From: Pseudomonadota bacterium
GTDB taxonomy: Bacteria; Pseudomonadota; Gammaproteobacteria; Pseudomonadales; Oleiphilaceae
Direction of reading: 5' to 3'
Length of the DNA stretch: 9,672 bases
NCBI GenBank assembly: GCA_023430625.1
Contig: JAEZAA010000036.1
Coordinates: 1-9,672 of the forward strand
Below are positions 1 through 6,139 of this stretch, in pieces. A program made the position numbers and the translations under genes. Below the pieces are notes generated by a model. That model was given only the letters and a program-made list of their open reading frames with translations. It was not told the origin of the DNA and ran no database searches. The first letter of the stretch is position 1. Each line of letters begins with the position of its first letter.

Positions 1-485
1 AGCAATCGGAACTCGACGGGCGTCAGATCCAGCGACTCGTTGTCGAGCTTTGCCTGGTGCAATGCCGGGTCCAGGTGCAGGCCCGCCGGCAGCTGCTGTT
101 GATTCTGATACTGCTGGCGGCGTAGCAGGGCCTTGACCCGTGCGACCACCTCCCGTGGACTGAACGGCTTGCACATATAGTCATCCGCGCCGAGTTCGAG
201 CCCGAGCAGGCGATCGATTTCCTCAACCCGCGCGGTGAGCATGATGACGGGCACGGTGGAGAAGGTGCGAAGTTCCCGGCAGATGTCCATGCCGTCCCGC
301 CCCGGCAGCATCACATCCAGAAGAATCAGGTCCGGCGCCTGGACCCGGATCTCCGGGATGACCAGGTCTCCCCGCTCCAGCCAGCGGGTCTTGTAGCCAC
401 TGTTCTTGAGATAGTCCTGCAGCAGCTCGGCAAGCTTCGGTTCGTCTTCAACGATCAGAATCGTGGCTTCGGTTGGCGCATTCAT
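1..485 (-). CDS. baeR: BaeR-type OmpR-family response regulator (C-terminus cut by window edge)
   Basis: Transcriptional response regulator of the BaeSR envelope-stress system. Phosphorylated BaeR activates multidrug efflux and periplasmic chaperone genes in enterobacteria. The 161 visible residues hold a full receiver domain: acidic pair E13/D14, phospho-acceptor D57 in LLDVMLPG, T84, and K106 in CKPF. A glutamine-rich linker follows, then the first strand of the winged-helix domain (LTPVEFRL); the DNA-recognition helix lies outside the window. The stretch EEIDRLLGLELGADDY followed by SPREVVARVK is very close to E. coli BaeR as I remember it, which separates it from generic OmpR members. The ATG at 485 has a GGAGAA-like Shine-Dalgarno about 9 bases upstream. 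It follows baeS by 44 bases on the same strand, the usual kinase-then-regulator order. Family assignment is secure; BaeR orthology is strong but rests on memory of the reference sequence. Confidence 0.87.
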   Translation of the reverse strand, partial: MNAPTEATILIVEDEPKLAELLQDYLKNSGYKTRWLERGDLVIPEIRVQAPDLILLDVMLPGRDGMDICRELRTFSTVPVIMLTARVEEIDRLLGLELGADDYMCKPFSPREVVARVKALLRRQQYQNQQQLPAGLHLDPALHQAKLDNESLDLTPVEFRL

Positions 486-529
486 AGGCAGTTCTCCAAG
501 TCGATGGAAGCATGCAATTCAGTTCGGGT

Positions 530-1909
530 TCAGGCTGTTTTGATTGGCAGGGCGATGCGGATGCGCAGACCGCCAAGTGGTGAGGGTTCCGCATCAATCT
601 GGCCGCCATGGGCCGTCACAATGTTGCGGCAGATGGCGAGTCCGAGGCCGGCGCCGCCTGAAGCCCGGTTCCGGGACGAGTCGACCCGGTAAAGGCGATC
701 GAACAGATGTGGCAGGGCGGATTCCGGCACCCCGGGTCCGGTGTCGTCGAACAGCAGTTCCAGCCTGTCCGCCTGAACTTGCCCGTGAATGTGGAGCTGT
801 CCAGGCGCGTCAGTGTAGCGCAGGCTGTTCTGCAGCAGATTCTGAAACAGCTGCTGCAGGCGCGCCGGGTCGCCGAACAGGGAAACCGGCTGGTGGCTGG
901 ACAGCGGCTCGAACCTGAGATCGAGGCCGCGCCGTTCATAATCCGGGCGATACAGTTCGACGGCCTGCGACAGGCTTTGCTGCAGATCCAAGGCTTCCAT
1001 GCGGTAATTGAGCGCGGCCACGTCCGACAATGAGAGTTGATAGAGATCGTCCACCAGTTTGGCCAGGAGCCCGGTTTCGCTATGTAATGACGCCAGGGCG
1101 GCTTGGTTGAGCGGCCGTATGCCGTCTTGCAAGGCTTCGATCTCGCCCCGGATCACCGCCAGGGGGGTGCGCAGTTCGTGAGAGATATCGGCCGTCCATT
1201 CCCGTCGCAAACGGTCATGCTGCTCCAGGCTGGCCGCCAGCCGGTTGAAATCCTCGGCCAGCGCTCCCAGTTCGTCCGCCGTGGTGGCGGTAATCCGCGT
1301 GTCATAGCGGCCCGATGCCAGGCTGTGGGTCGCCTGGGTGATCCGCCGGATGGGGGCGACGAGATGTTTGGCGAGCAGGGCCGAGACCGACAGTGCGACC
1401 ACCAGGGACACCAAGAGTACCACGAGCATGACCCGGGTCTGCCGGGCCTGAAACTCCAGGTCCATGTCCTCTGTCAATAACTTGAGCGGGCGCACCAGAA
1501 GATAGCCGACCGTCTCTCCGCCCGACTGGATGGGCAACTGATCTGATTGTGGATCTGGACGGGGATTGCCCGCCACATGGTGGCCTTGCATGTCCACCAG
1601 GGTCAGGCGTGGCGCCATGAAGGGCAGGTCGGGGGATGTCCGGCGTGAGCGGGGGCTAGGGGTGATGGCGCGCATGCTGTCCCGCCACAGGCTGCGGTCG
1701 TGACGCATGGCCTCCCAGCTTTCCAGTTGGTCGAAATGCTGTGCCAGATGCTCCTGCAGGGTTTTGAGCCGGCTGGTCTCGAGGCGATTGACGTAGTCCA
1801 GAAAGCCCTGCTCGAAACTGGTATGGACTGCGATGCTGATGCCGCCAACCAGCAGGGTATTGCTGACGAGGAAGACCAGAAAGAGCTTACGGCTGATTCC
1901 CCATTTCAT
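530..1909 (-). CDS. baeS: BaeS-type membrane sensor histidine kinase
   Basis: Inner-membrane sensor kinase, 459 aa, close to the length of E. coli BaeS. Domains in order: first transmembrane helix about residues 9-28; periplasmic sensor region about 29-158; second helix about 160-180; HAMP about 181-233; HisKA dimerisation domain with phospho-acceptor H244 in DISHELRTPL; HATPase_c domain with N-box around N357-N361, G1 box DDTGPGV at 388-394 and G2 box GGAGLGLAI at 418-426. All catalytic motifs look intact. It should autophosphorylate H244 on envelope stress and pass phosphate to the BaeR-like protein encoded 44 bases downstream. The ATG at 1909 has an AGGAG Shine-Dalgarno five bases upstream. 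The periplasmic region has no Cys pair or recognisable ligand domain, so the signal cannot be read from sequence. No efflux gene such as mdtABC is visible beside it. The symbol rests mainly on domain layout and pairing with the BaeR-like regulator. Confidence 0.83.
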   Translation of the reverse strand: MKWGISRKLFLVFLVSNTLLVGGISIAVHTSFEQGFLDYVNRLETSRLKTLQEHLAQHFDQLESWEAMRHDRSLWRDSMRAITPSPRSRRTSPDLPFMAPRLTLVDMQGHHVAGNPRPDPQSDQLPIQSGGETVGYLLVRPLKLLTEDMDLEFQARQTRVMLVVLLVSLVVALSVSALLAKHLVAPIRRITQATHSLASGRYDTRITATTADELGALAEDFNRLAASLEQHDRLRREWTADISHELRTPLAVIRGEIEALQDGIRPLNQAALASLHSETGLLAKLVDDLYQLSLSDVAALNYRMEALDLQQSLSQAVELYRPDYERRGLDLRFEPLSSHQPVSLFGDPARLQQLFQNLLQNSLRYTDAPGQLHIHGQVQADRLELLFDDTGPGVPESALPHLFDRLYRVDSSRNRASGGAGLGLAICRNIVTAHGGQIDAEPSPLGGLRIRIALPIKTA

Positions 1910-2142
1910 GGCGGCTCCTAGCGATGTTACTTCGGAAAAATGAGCAACGGCTATCCTGGGGGCTCTTGGCCGAGTACGGCGGATGCGGTCGCATGACTAA
2001 CGGGCGATCTATTCTAATGGCCTGCTGACGTTGTAGCGGGCAGTCGCTGCGGGTGCAAGCAAGTCGTTGGCTGGTGCTGGCAAAATTACCCGATTCTTCA
2101 CATTTGCGACGTTAGCGAACAGTCCAGCAAGCGTCTAATCCG
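1910..2142 (-). promoter_or_regulatory. Upstream region of baeSR, promoter not resolved
   Basis: A 233-base stretch between the DUF486 gene stop and the baeS start, both on the minus strand. It should hold the baeSR promoter and any terminator of the DUF486 gene. I see a short dyad at 1983-1994 (ATGCG, GT, CGCAT), about 75-85 bases upstream of the baeS ATG, which could be an operator. A 6-base-arm hairpin lies near 2033-2050, with no T-run. I found no convincing -35/-10 pair and no clear intrinsic terminator. A single near-match to the published BaeR box pattern (TCTNCANAA) at 2095-2103 is too weak to call. Confidence 0.25.
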
Positions 2143-2499
2143 CTAGGACGCCACGGATGGGCTGCGGAACATGAAGTAGACCGCGCCAACCAGACAAAGG
2201 CCTGCCCAGAGGAAATCCCAGCGGGGCGTTTCCTTCATGTAAAACACGGCAAAGGGCACGAACAGCGACAGGGTGATAACCTCCTGCAGGATCTTGAGCT
2301 GGGACAGGCTCAATACCGTGTAGCCGGCGCGATTGGCCGGGACCTGCAGCAGATATTCGAACAGCGCGATGCCCCAGCTGACCAGGGCGGCAATCCACCA
2401 GGGTTTGTCGGCCAGGTTCTTCAGGTGGGCATACCAGGCGAAGGTCATGAACATGTTGGAGGCAACGAGCAGCAGAACGGTTTTTACGACGGGATCCAC
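2143..2499 (-). CDS. DMT-superfamily small membrane protein, DUF486 family
   Basis: A 118-aa integral membrane protein with four predicted helices at about residues 4-22, 35-50, 70-88 and 96-112. Recognisable family features are WYAHLKN near residues 22-28, EYLLQVPANR at 48-57 and LKILQEVITLSLF at 68-80, typical of DUF486 (DMT_6), a small branch of the drug/metabolite transporter superfamily. Its substrate is not established, and I infer none. The start is a GTG at 2499, supported by a GGAGAG Shine-Dalgarno seven bases upstream; no ATG upstream in frame is better placed. It sits between the acyl-CoA dehydrogenase terminator and baeS. The terminator at 2595-2622 means it probably has its own promoter in 2500-2595. 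No link with the baeSR genes is shown by the sequence beyond adjacency. Confidence 0.8.
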   Translation of the reverse strand: MDPVVKTVLLLVASNMFMTFAWYAHLKNLADKPWWIAALVSWGIALFEYLLQVPANRAGYTVLSLSQLKILQEVITLSLFVPFAVFYMKETPRWDFLWAGLCLVGAVYFMFRSPSVAS

Positions 2500-2594
2500 A
2501 AGGTCACTCTCCGGGTCGACGGACTGCGGACCATTTCAGTCCTGTGTCGATGAAAAAGCAAGCGCTTGTGCATGGGATCAAGGGCGGGACGGCG

Positions 2595-2622
2595 AAAAAT
2601 GGAGATACGTCGCCGTATCTCC
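2595..2622 (-). terminator. Rho-independent terminator closing the acyl-CoA dehydrogenase operon
   Basis: On the minus strand, a perfect 9-base-pair stem (GGAGATACG with CGTATCTCC) encloses a GCGA tetraloop of the stable GNRA class, followed at once by ATTTTT. It lies 73 bases after the stop of the second dehydrogenase gene. On the plus strand the stem is followed by GTGCAAG, with no T-run, so it acts in the minus direction only. Confidence 0.9.
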
Positions 2623-2695
2623 GTGCAAGTCGCCTGGTATGGGCGGGAGAATGAAAGGGTGGTGGCGGTTGCCGTGCGATGCGCCAAACCGCCGA

Positions 2696-3901
2696 TTACT
2701 TCAGTTCACTGGATGTCTTGTTCAACAGGCGCCGGGCAATGATCAGCAATTGAATCTGCTGGGTGCCCTCGAAAATGTCGAGGATCTTCGCGTCGCGGGC
2801 CCATTTTTCCAAAAGCTCCGTCTCGCCATAGCCCATGGCGGCCGCCAATTCGACACATTTCAGTGTAATAGCGGTTGCGGTGCGGCCCGCCTTGGCCTTG
2901 GCCATGGAGGCCTCGACGGAATTGGGCTGGCCGTTGTCCGCCATCCAGGCCGCCTTGAGGGTCAGCAGGCGGGCCGCTTCCAGTTCGGCTTCCAGGCGAT
3001 GTAGTTCAGCCACGGCCGTGGGCTGCAGATAGTTGGTCTGGCCATAGGCGAGTGGGAGGTTTGCTTCCCGCAATAATTGCTGCATCCGCTCCACGGCTGC
3101 CCGTGCCACGCCGATGGCCATGGCGGCAACCACCGGCCGGGTGTTGTCGAAGGTTTTCATCACCCCGGCAAAGCCCTGCTTGACGTCTACCTCGGGGCTG
3201 CCCAGCAGGTTTTCCTTTGGCACCCGGCAGTTCTCGAAGCGGAAGGCGGCGGTGTCGGACGCCTTGATGCCGAGCTTCTTCTCCAGGCGTTCCAGCGTCA
3301 TGCCGGGGGTGCCTTTCTCCACCACGAACGACTTGATGGCGGCCCGGCCCAGGGATTTATCCAACGATGCCCAGACCACCACGGCATCGGCCCGCTCGCC
3401 GGCGGTGACATAGATCTTCTCGCCGTTGAGAACGTAATGGTCGCCATCCTTGACCGCCGTGGTGGTAATGGCGGCCGAGTCGGAGCCGGCTCCGGGCTCG
3501 GTGATGGCCATGGCCGCCCATTTATTCTTGAAGCGCTGCAACTGCTCATCCGTTGCCACCGCGGCAATCGCGGCATTGCCAAGCCCCTGGCGCGGCAGGG
3601 ACAGGGCAAGACCCACGTCGCCCCAGCAGAGTTCGATCAGGCCAAGCACGGTCGTCATGTTGGCGCCATTGCTCACCTCGCCCGAGCCCAGGCTGGTTTG
3701 GCGCAGTTTGGCGGCACCGGCGCCGCCGCGGACGTTGCCGTCATTCATGCCGTCCATGAGCGAGGCCAGCATGTCCAGCTCCTTGGGATAGCTGTGCTCG
3801 GCCCGGTCGTACTTGCGCGAGATCGGCCGGAAGACATTGACCGCGACCCGCTGGGCTTGATCGATCAGCGGTTGAAGGCGCTTGGGGATTTCCAGATTCA
3901 T
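2696..3901 (-). CDS. Acyl-CoA dehydrogenase, catalytic-type subunit
   Basis: Flavoprotein of 401 aa that should introduce the alpha-beta double bond in an acyl-CoA, the first step of beta-oxidation, passing electrons to electron-transfer flavoprotein. Visible features: the FAD/substrate loop ITEPGAGSD at about 133-141, the central beta domain with LNGEKIYVTAG at 158-167, and the C-terminal helical domain with the catalytic-base motif IFEGTQQIQ, where E378 corresponds to the MCAD-type catalytic glutamate. The usual RxxFG motif that contacts the neighbouring subunit's FAD is missing: the aligned segment reads PLAYG (283-287), with Pro in place of Arg. The ATG at 3901 has a strong AAGGAG Shine-Dalgarno six bases upstream, and this site is duplicated (see separate entry). 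It is the second gene of a pair with the 436-aa dehydrogenase-like gene 83 bases upstream. Chain-length or substrate preference cannot be read from the sequence. Confidence 0.9.
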   Translation of the reverse strand: MNLEIPKRLQPLIDQAQRVAVNVFRPISRKYDRAEHSYPKELDMLASLMDGMNDGNVRGGAGAAKLRQTSLGSGEVSNGANMTTVLGLIELCWGDVGLALSLPRQGLGNAAIAAVATDEQLQRFKNKWAAMAITEPGAGSDSAAITTTAVKDGDHYVLNGEKIYVTAGERADAVVVWASLDKSLGRAAIKSFVVEKGTPGMTLERLEKKLGIKASDTAAFRFENCRVPKENLLGSPEVDVKQGFAGVMKTFDNTRPVVAAMAIGVARAAVERMQQLLREANLPLAYGQTNYLQPTAVAELHRLEAELEAARLLTLKAAWMADNGQPNSVEASMAKAKAGRTATAITLKCVELAAAMGYGETELLEKWARDAKILDIFEGTQQIQLLIIARRLLNKTSSELK

Positions 3902-3967
3902 CGCGTGCTCCTTTCTAGATTCATCGCGTGCTCCTTTCCTGGTTCATGGCGTCCTGGTTCATGGCGT
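3894..3967 (-). repeat. Two adjacent tandem microduplications around the dehydrogenase start codon
   Basis: Two back-to-back short tandem duplications. A 23-base unit occurs at 3894-3916 and 3917-3939 with one mismatch at its end, and contains the AAGGAG Shine-Dalgarno, the ATG and the first codons (Met-Asn-Leu). A 15-base unit occurs exactly twice at 3938-3952 and 3953-3967, overlapping the first pair by two bases; each copy contains ATGAACCAG on the minus strand. The result is four ATGs in a row. The farthest, at 3962, opens a 13-codon reading frame (MNQDAMNQERSTR) whose TGA overlaps the next ATG at 3924. That ATG opens an 8-codon frame (MNLERSTR) whose TGA overlaps the true start at 3901, each as ATGA. 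Replication slippage is the likely origin. Confidence 0.9.
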
Positions 3968-3984
3968 GCACAGAAGGGTCGAGG

Positions 3985-5295
3985 TTAGGCATGCAGGCCA
4001 CCATGGAGCACAGCGACCGAACGCAGGTCGCGATACCAACGCTCGACTGGATGTTCCTTGACGAAACCGTGCCCGCCCAGCAACTGCACGCCATTGCTGC
4101 CGATCTGCATGGCTTTCTCATTGCAGTACTGCCGCGCCAGATAGGTTTCCCGGTGGAAGGGCAAGCCTTGTTCCGCCCGGCTGGCCGCGCGCCAGGTAAG
4201 CAGCCGCATGGCATCGATCTCCAGGGCCATGTCGGCAATCATGAAGGCGACCGCCTGGCGATGGCTGATGGGTTCACCGAAGGCTTGGCGGTCGTTGCAG
4301 TAGGGAATGACATAGTCCAGCACGGCCTGGCTGGTACCGACGGCCAGCGCGCAGCGCATGAGGCTGGCAAGATCCAGCAGCTCGTTGTAGTCGAAATCGG
4401 CACCTTCGCCCAGCAAGGCCGACTGCGGCAGCCGGACCCGGTTCAAGTGAATCCGAGCCAGACCTGCGGCCCGCAGGCCCATGCCGGGATCCGCTTCCAC
4501 GCGCACGCCCGGGGTGTTGGTTTCCACCAGAAACAGGCCAGGGCCATGCTCGGCGATCTGTGCCGCGACCAGCAACAGTTCCGCCGTTTGGCCAAGTGGG
4601 ACCGCGCATTTCACGCCTTCTACGACAAAGTCGTCGCCGTGGCGCCAGGCGTGAGTTGCAAGCCTGAGCGGATCGAACAGCGGGCGTGGTTCGTCAATCG
4701 CCAAGGTCGCCTGGGGTGGGGTGTCACCGGCGAACAGCGGGAGATAGGCCGTCTGTTGACGTCCGCTCCCCCAGCGGGAAATGGCTTGAGCGGCGCCGCA
4801 CGAGGCGAGCAGTGCGCTGGCAATGCCCATGTCGCCCCAGGCCAGGGTTTCGGCAATCAGGGTGCTGGTGACGGGAGACTGCTGGTGTGCCATGCCATTG
4901 AAGGCTTCGGGAACGCCAAACTGGAGCAGGCCCAGCTCGATACCCTGCTGGCGGATGGACGCCGGCAACGCACCTGCTTCGTCCGCCTGGGCGGCAAGCG
5001 GCCGGATTTCATCGACAGCCAGGCGGCGCAAACTGTCCTGGATCATCTGTTGTTCATCGGACAGCGACAGGTCGAACAGATCCGCGGCGCGGCTTTTCGG
5101 TAACCGAGTTGCCGGCAACAGGCGCTCCAGGCGCTTGAGTTCCTGGGCAGCACCGGACAGCACGCGATAGCCGGTGCGGGTGGTTAGATAAGCGATCTTC
5201 TCGGTCGGTTTACGAATTCGCAGGCGATCGGCGAGATCGGAACCGGCGAAGCGATTGAGGGCAGACAGTGCGAGACCAATAGGATGACGAGGCAT
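3985..5295 (-). CDS. Acyl-CoA dehydrogenase-like protein lacking catalytic residues, probable partner subunit
   Basis: A 436-aa member of the acyl-CoA dehydrogenase family with an atypical make-up. Residues 1-75 form an extension before the usual N-terminal helical domain (starting near LSLSDEQQMIQDSLRR at 77). The middle loop that is normally TEPGAGSD reads DEPRPLFD (201-208). The C-terminal domain keeps RQAFG (336-340), GGHGF (407-411) and PVERWYRD (416-423). At the MCAD-type catalytic position the residue is H431 rather than Glu, and the protein ends five residues later, without the final helix. The alternative isovaleryl-CoA/long-chain-type position aligns with A310. It is therefore unlikely to be active alone. 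The catalytic-type paralogue begins 83 bases downstream, so a structural or FAD-sharing role in a heteromer is the best reading. The ATG at 5295 has AGGAA about eight bases upstream. Family membership is firm; the role is inferred. Confidence 0.85.
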   Translation of the reverse strand: MPRHPIGLALSALNRFAGSDLADRLRIRKPTEKIAYLTTRTGYRVLSGAAQELKRLERLLPATRLPKSRAADLFDLSLSDEQQMIQDSLRRLAVDEIRPLAAQADEAGALPASIRQQGIELGLLQFGVPEAFNGMAHQQSPVTSTLIAETLAWGDMGIASALLASCGAAQAISRWGSGRQQTAYLPLFAGDTPPQATLAIDEPRPLFDPLRLATHAWRHGDDFVVEGVKCAVPLGQTAELLLVAAQIAEHGPGLFLVETNTPGVRVEADPGMGLRAAGLARIHLNRVRLPQSALLGEGADFDYNELLDLASLMRCALAVGTSQAVLDYVIPYCNDRQAFGEPISHRQAVAFMIADMALEIDAMRLLTWRAASRAEQGLPFHRETYLARQYCNEKAMQIGSNGVQLLGGHGFVKEHPVERWYRDLRSVAVLHGGLHA

Positions 5296-5344
5296 GGAGC
5301 AGTTCCTGTGTCCGTGATTGCCTCAATAATGCGCGCTGCCGTCC

Positions 5345-5371
5345 TTGGCCTGCATTGGCTATGCCGGCCAA
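5345..5371. promoter_or_regulatory. Inverted repeat upstream of the dehydrogenase pair, possible operator
   Basis: Perfect 6-base arms TTGGCC and GGCCAA separated by 15 bases, centred about 63 bases upstream of the first dehydrogenase ATG at 5295. Position and symmetry suit a dimeric repressor such as a TetR- or GntR-type regulator, but no such regulator is in the window and the match could be chance. No convincing -35/-10 pair could be assigned around it. Confidence 0.25.
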
Positions 5372-5375
5372 AGGG

Positions 5376-5404
5376 CAGGGCGCGAAGGTCAAGCGGGCGC
5401 CCTG
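5376..5404 (-). terminator. GC-rich hairpin after the histidine kinase gene, possible weak terminator
   Basis: A perfect 8-base-pair stem (CAGGGCGC with GCGCCCTG) and a 13-base loop, 31 bases after the kinase stop codon at 5435. On the minus strand it is followed by CCCTTTGG, not a real U-tract, so it would terminate weakly if at all. It may partly separate the signalling cluster from the dehydrogenase pair, or act as a pausing or processing stem. Confidence 0.35.
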
Positions 5405-5434
5405 AGTGGTGAGAGGGAGAACGATCCGTGGTGT

Positions 5435-6139
5435 TTAGGGTAGCAGGAGGCGAAACAGGCCGCCGCCCAAGGGGCCGCCATTGGTGAGCTCGATGCTGCC
5501 ACGTCGGTCGTCCTGCTGGTGCAGGGACGCGATCTGGCGCGCAAAGTAGAGACCGAGGTTGGTGCTGCCAGTATCGAAGTTGATGCCGCGATCGGGTTGC
5601 TCCATGGCGTTCAGCATCCTGGCCGGAAACCCGGTGCCATCGTCGTTGATGCTGAGTACCAGATAGTCGTCGATCTGGCGGGCCTCGACCTGAATTTTCG
5701 TCCGCGTATAGCGAATGGCATTCGCCAGAATGTTGTTGACGATACCCGCCACCAACTCCTCGTCGAAGTAGCCAATCAGGTCGGGCTCGCAGATCAGCTC
5801 GCAGCTGATGCCGCGATTGCTGAACAGCAACTCATAGCGGGCCATCTGCTCGTCGAGGAAGTCATGGACAAAATGTTCGTCGACGCGCAGTGGCAATTGC
5901 TGGTTCTGCAGCTTGTATAGCCCCAGCAATTGGACCAGGTCGTTGTTCACGCGCGCCGCTTCGTATTGCAGAAGCCCCACTCGCTGGGACAGCGATTGGC
6001 TTTCGCCCAGTTCTCCCCCCAGCTGCTCCAGCGAGTGCAGAACCATACTGAGGGAATTTTTCATGTCATGGACGGCGGACGCCATGATCATGGCGAAATC
6101 AAGATTGGGACGTTCATCGCTCATGCCAGGACTGCTCAT
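5435..6139 (-). CDS. Small soluble sensor histidine kinase
   Basis: A 234-aa cytoplasmic histidine kinase with no transmembrane segment and no sensor domain. H24 in HDMKNSL is the likely phosphorylation site, close to the N-terminus. It is followed by a helical dimerisation region to about residue 80 and an HATPase_c domain with N-box NNILANAIRYT (135-145), G1 box DDGTGF (166-171) and a G2-like glycine stretch GSTNLGLYFA (191-200). All ATP-binding motifs look intact. The start chosen is the ATG at 6139, because it overlaps the stop of the upstream receiver-TPR gene as ATGA, a classic translational-coupling arrangement. The frame stays open further upstream to 6259, but that stretch overlaps the end of the neighbouring gene and does not look like kinase. 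A Met at residue 6 is a less likely start with no Shine-Dalgarno. The coupling suggests this kinase and the receiver-TPR protein are partners, so signal input may come through the TPR repeats. Confidence 0.85.
   Translation of the reverse strand: MSSPGMSDERPNLDFAMIMASAVHDMKNSLSMVLHSLEQLGGELGESQSLSQRVGLLQYEAARVNNDLVQLLGLYKLQNQQLPLRVDEHFVHDFLDEQMARYELLFSNRGISCELICEPDLIGYFDEELVAGIVNNILANAIRYTRTKIQVEARQIDDYLVLSINDDGTGFPARMLNAMEQPDRGINFDTGSTNLGLYFARQIASLHQQDDRRGSIELTNGGPLGGGLFRLLLP

Noticed and set aside
2095..2103. Possible BaeR box (TCTTCACAT against TCTNCANAA)
   Set aside because: Single site, last base mismatched, about 186 bases from baeS and on the opposite strand; a short degenerate pattern like this is expected by chance.
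3077..3988. Plus-strand open frame of 303 codons antisense to the 401-aa dehydrogenase
   Set aside because: Same reasoning: a His/Gly/Gln-rich low-information translation lying over a well-supported gene.
3928..5103. Long plus-strand open frame (391 codons) antisense to the 436-aa dehydrogenase
   Set aside because: It mirrors the codon structure of a clear family member on the other strand, has no recognisable domain and no Shine-Dalgarno. Long antisense frames are common in GC-rich genes.
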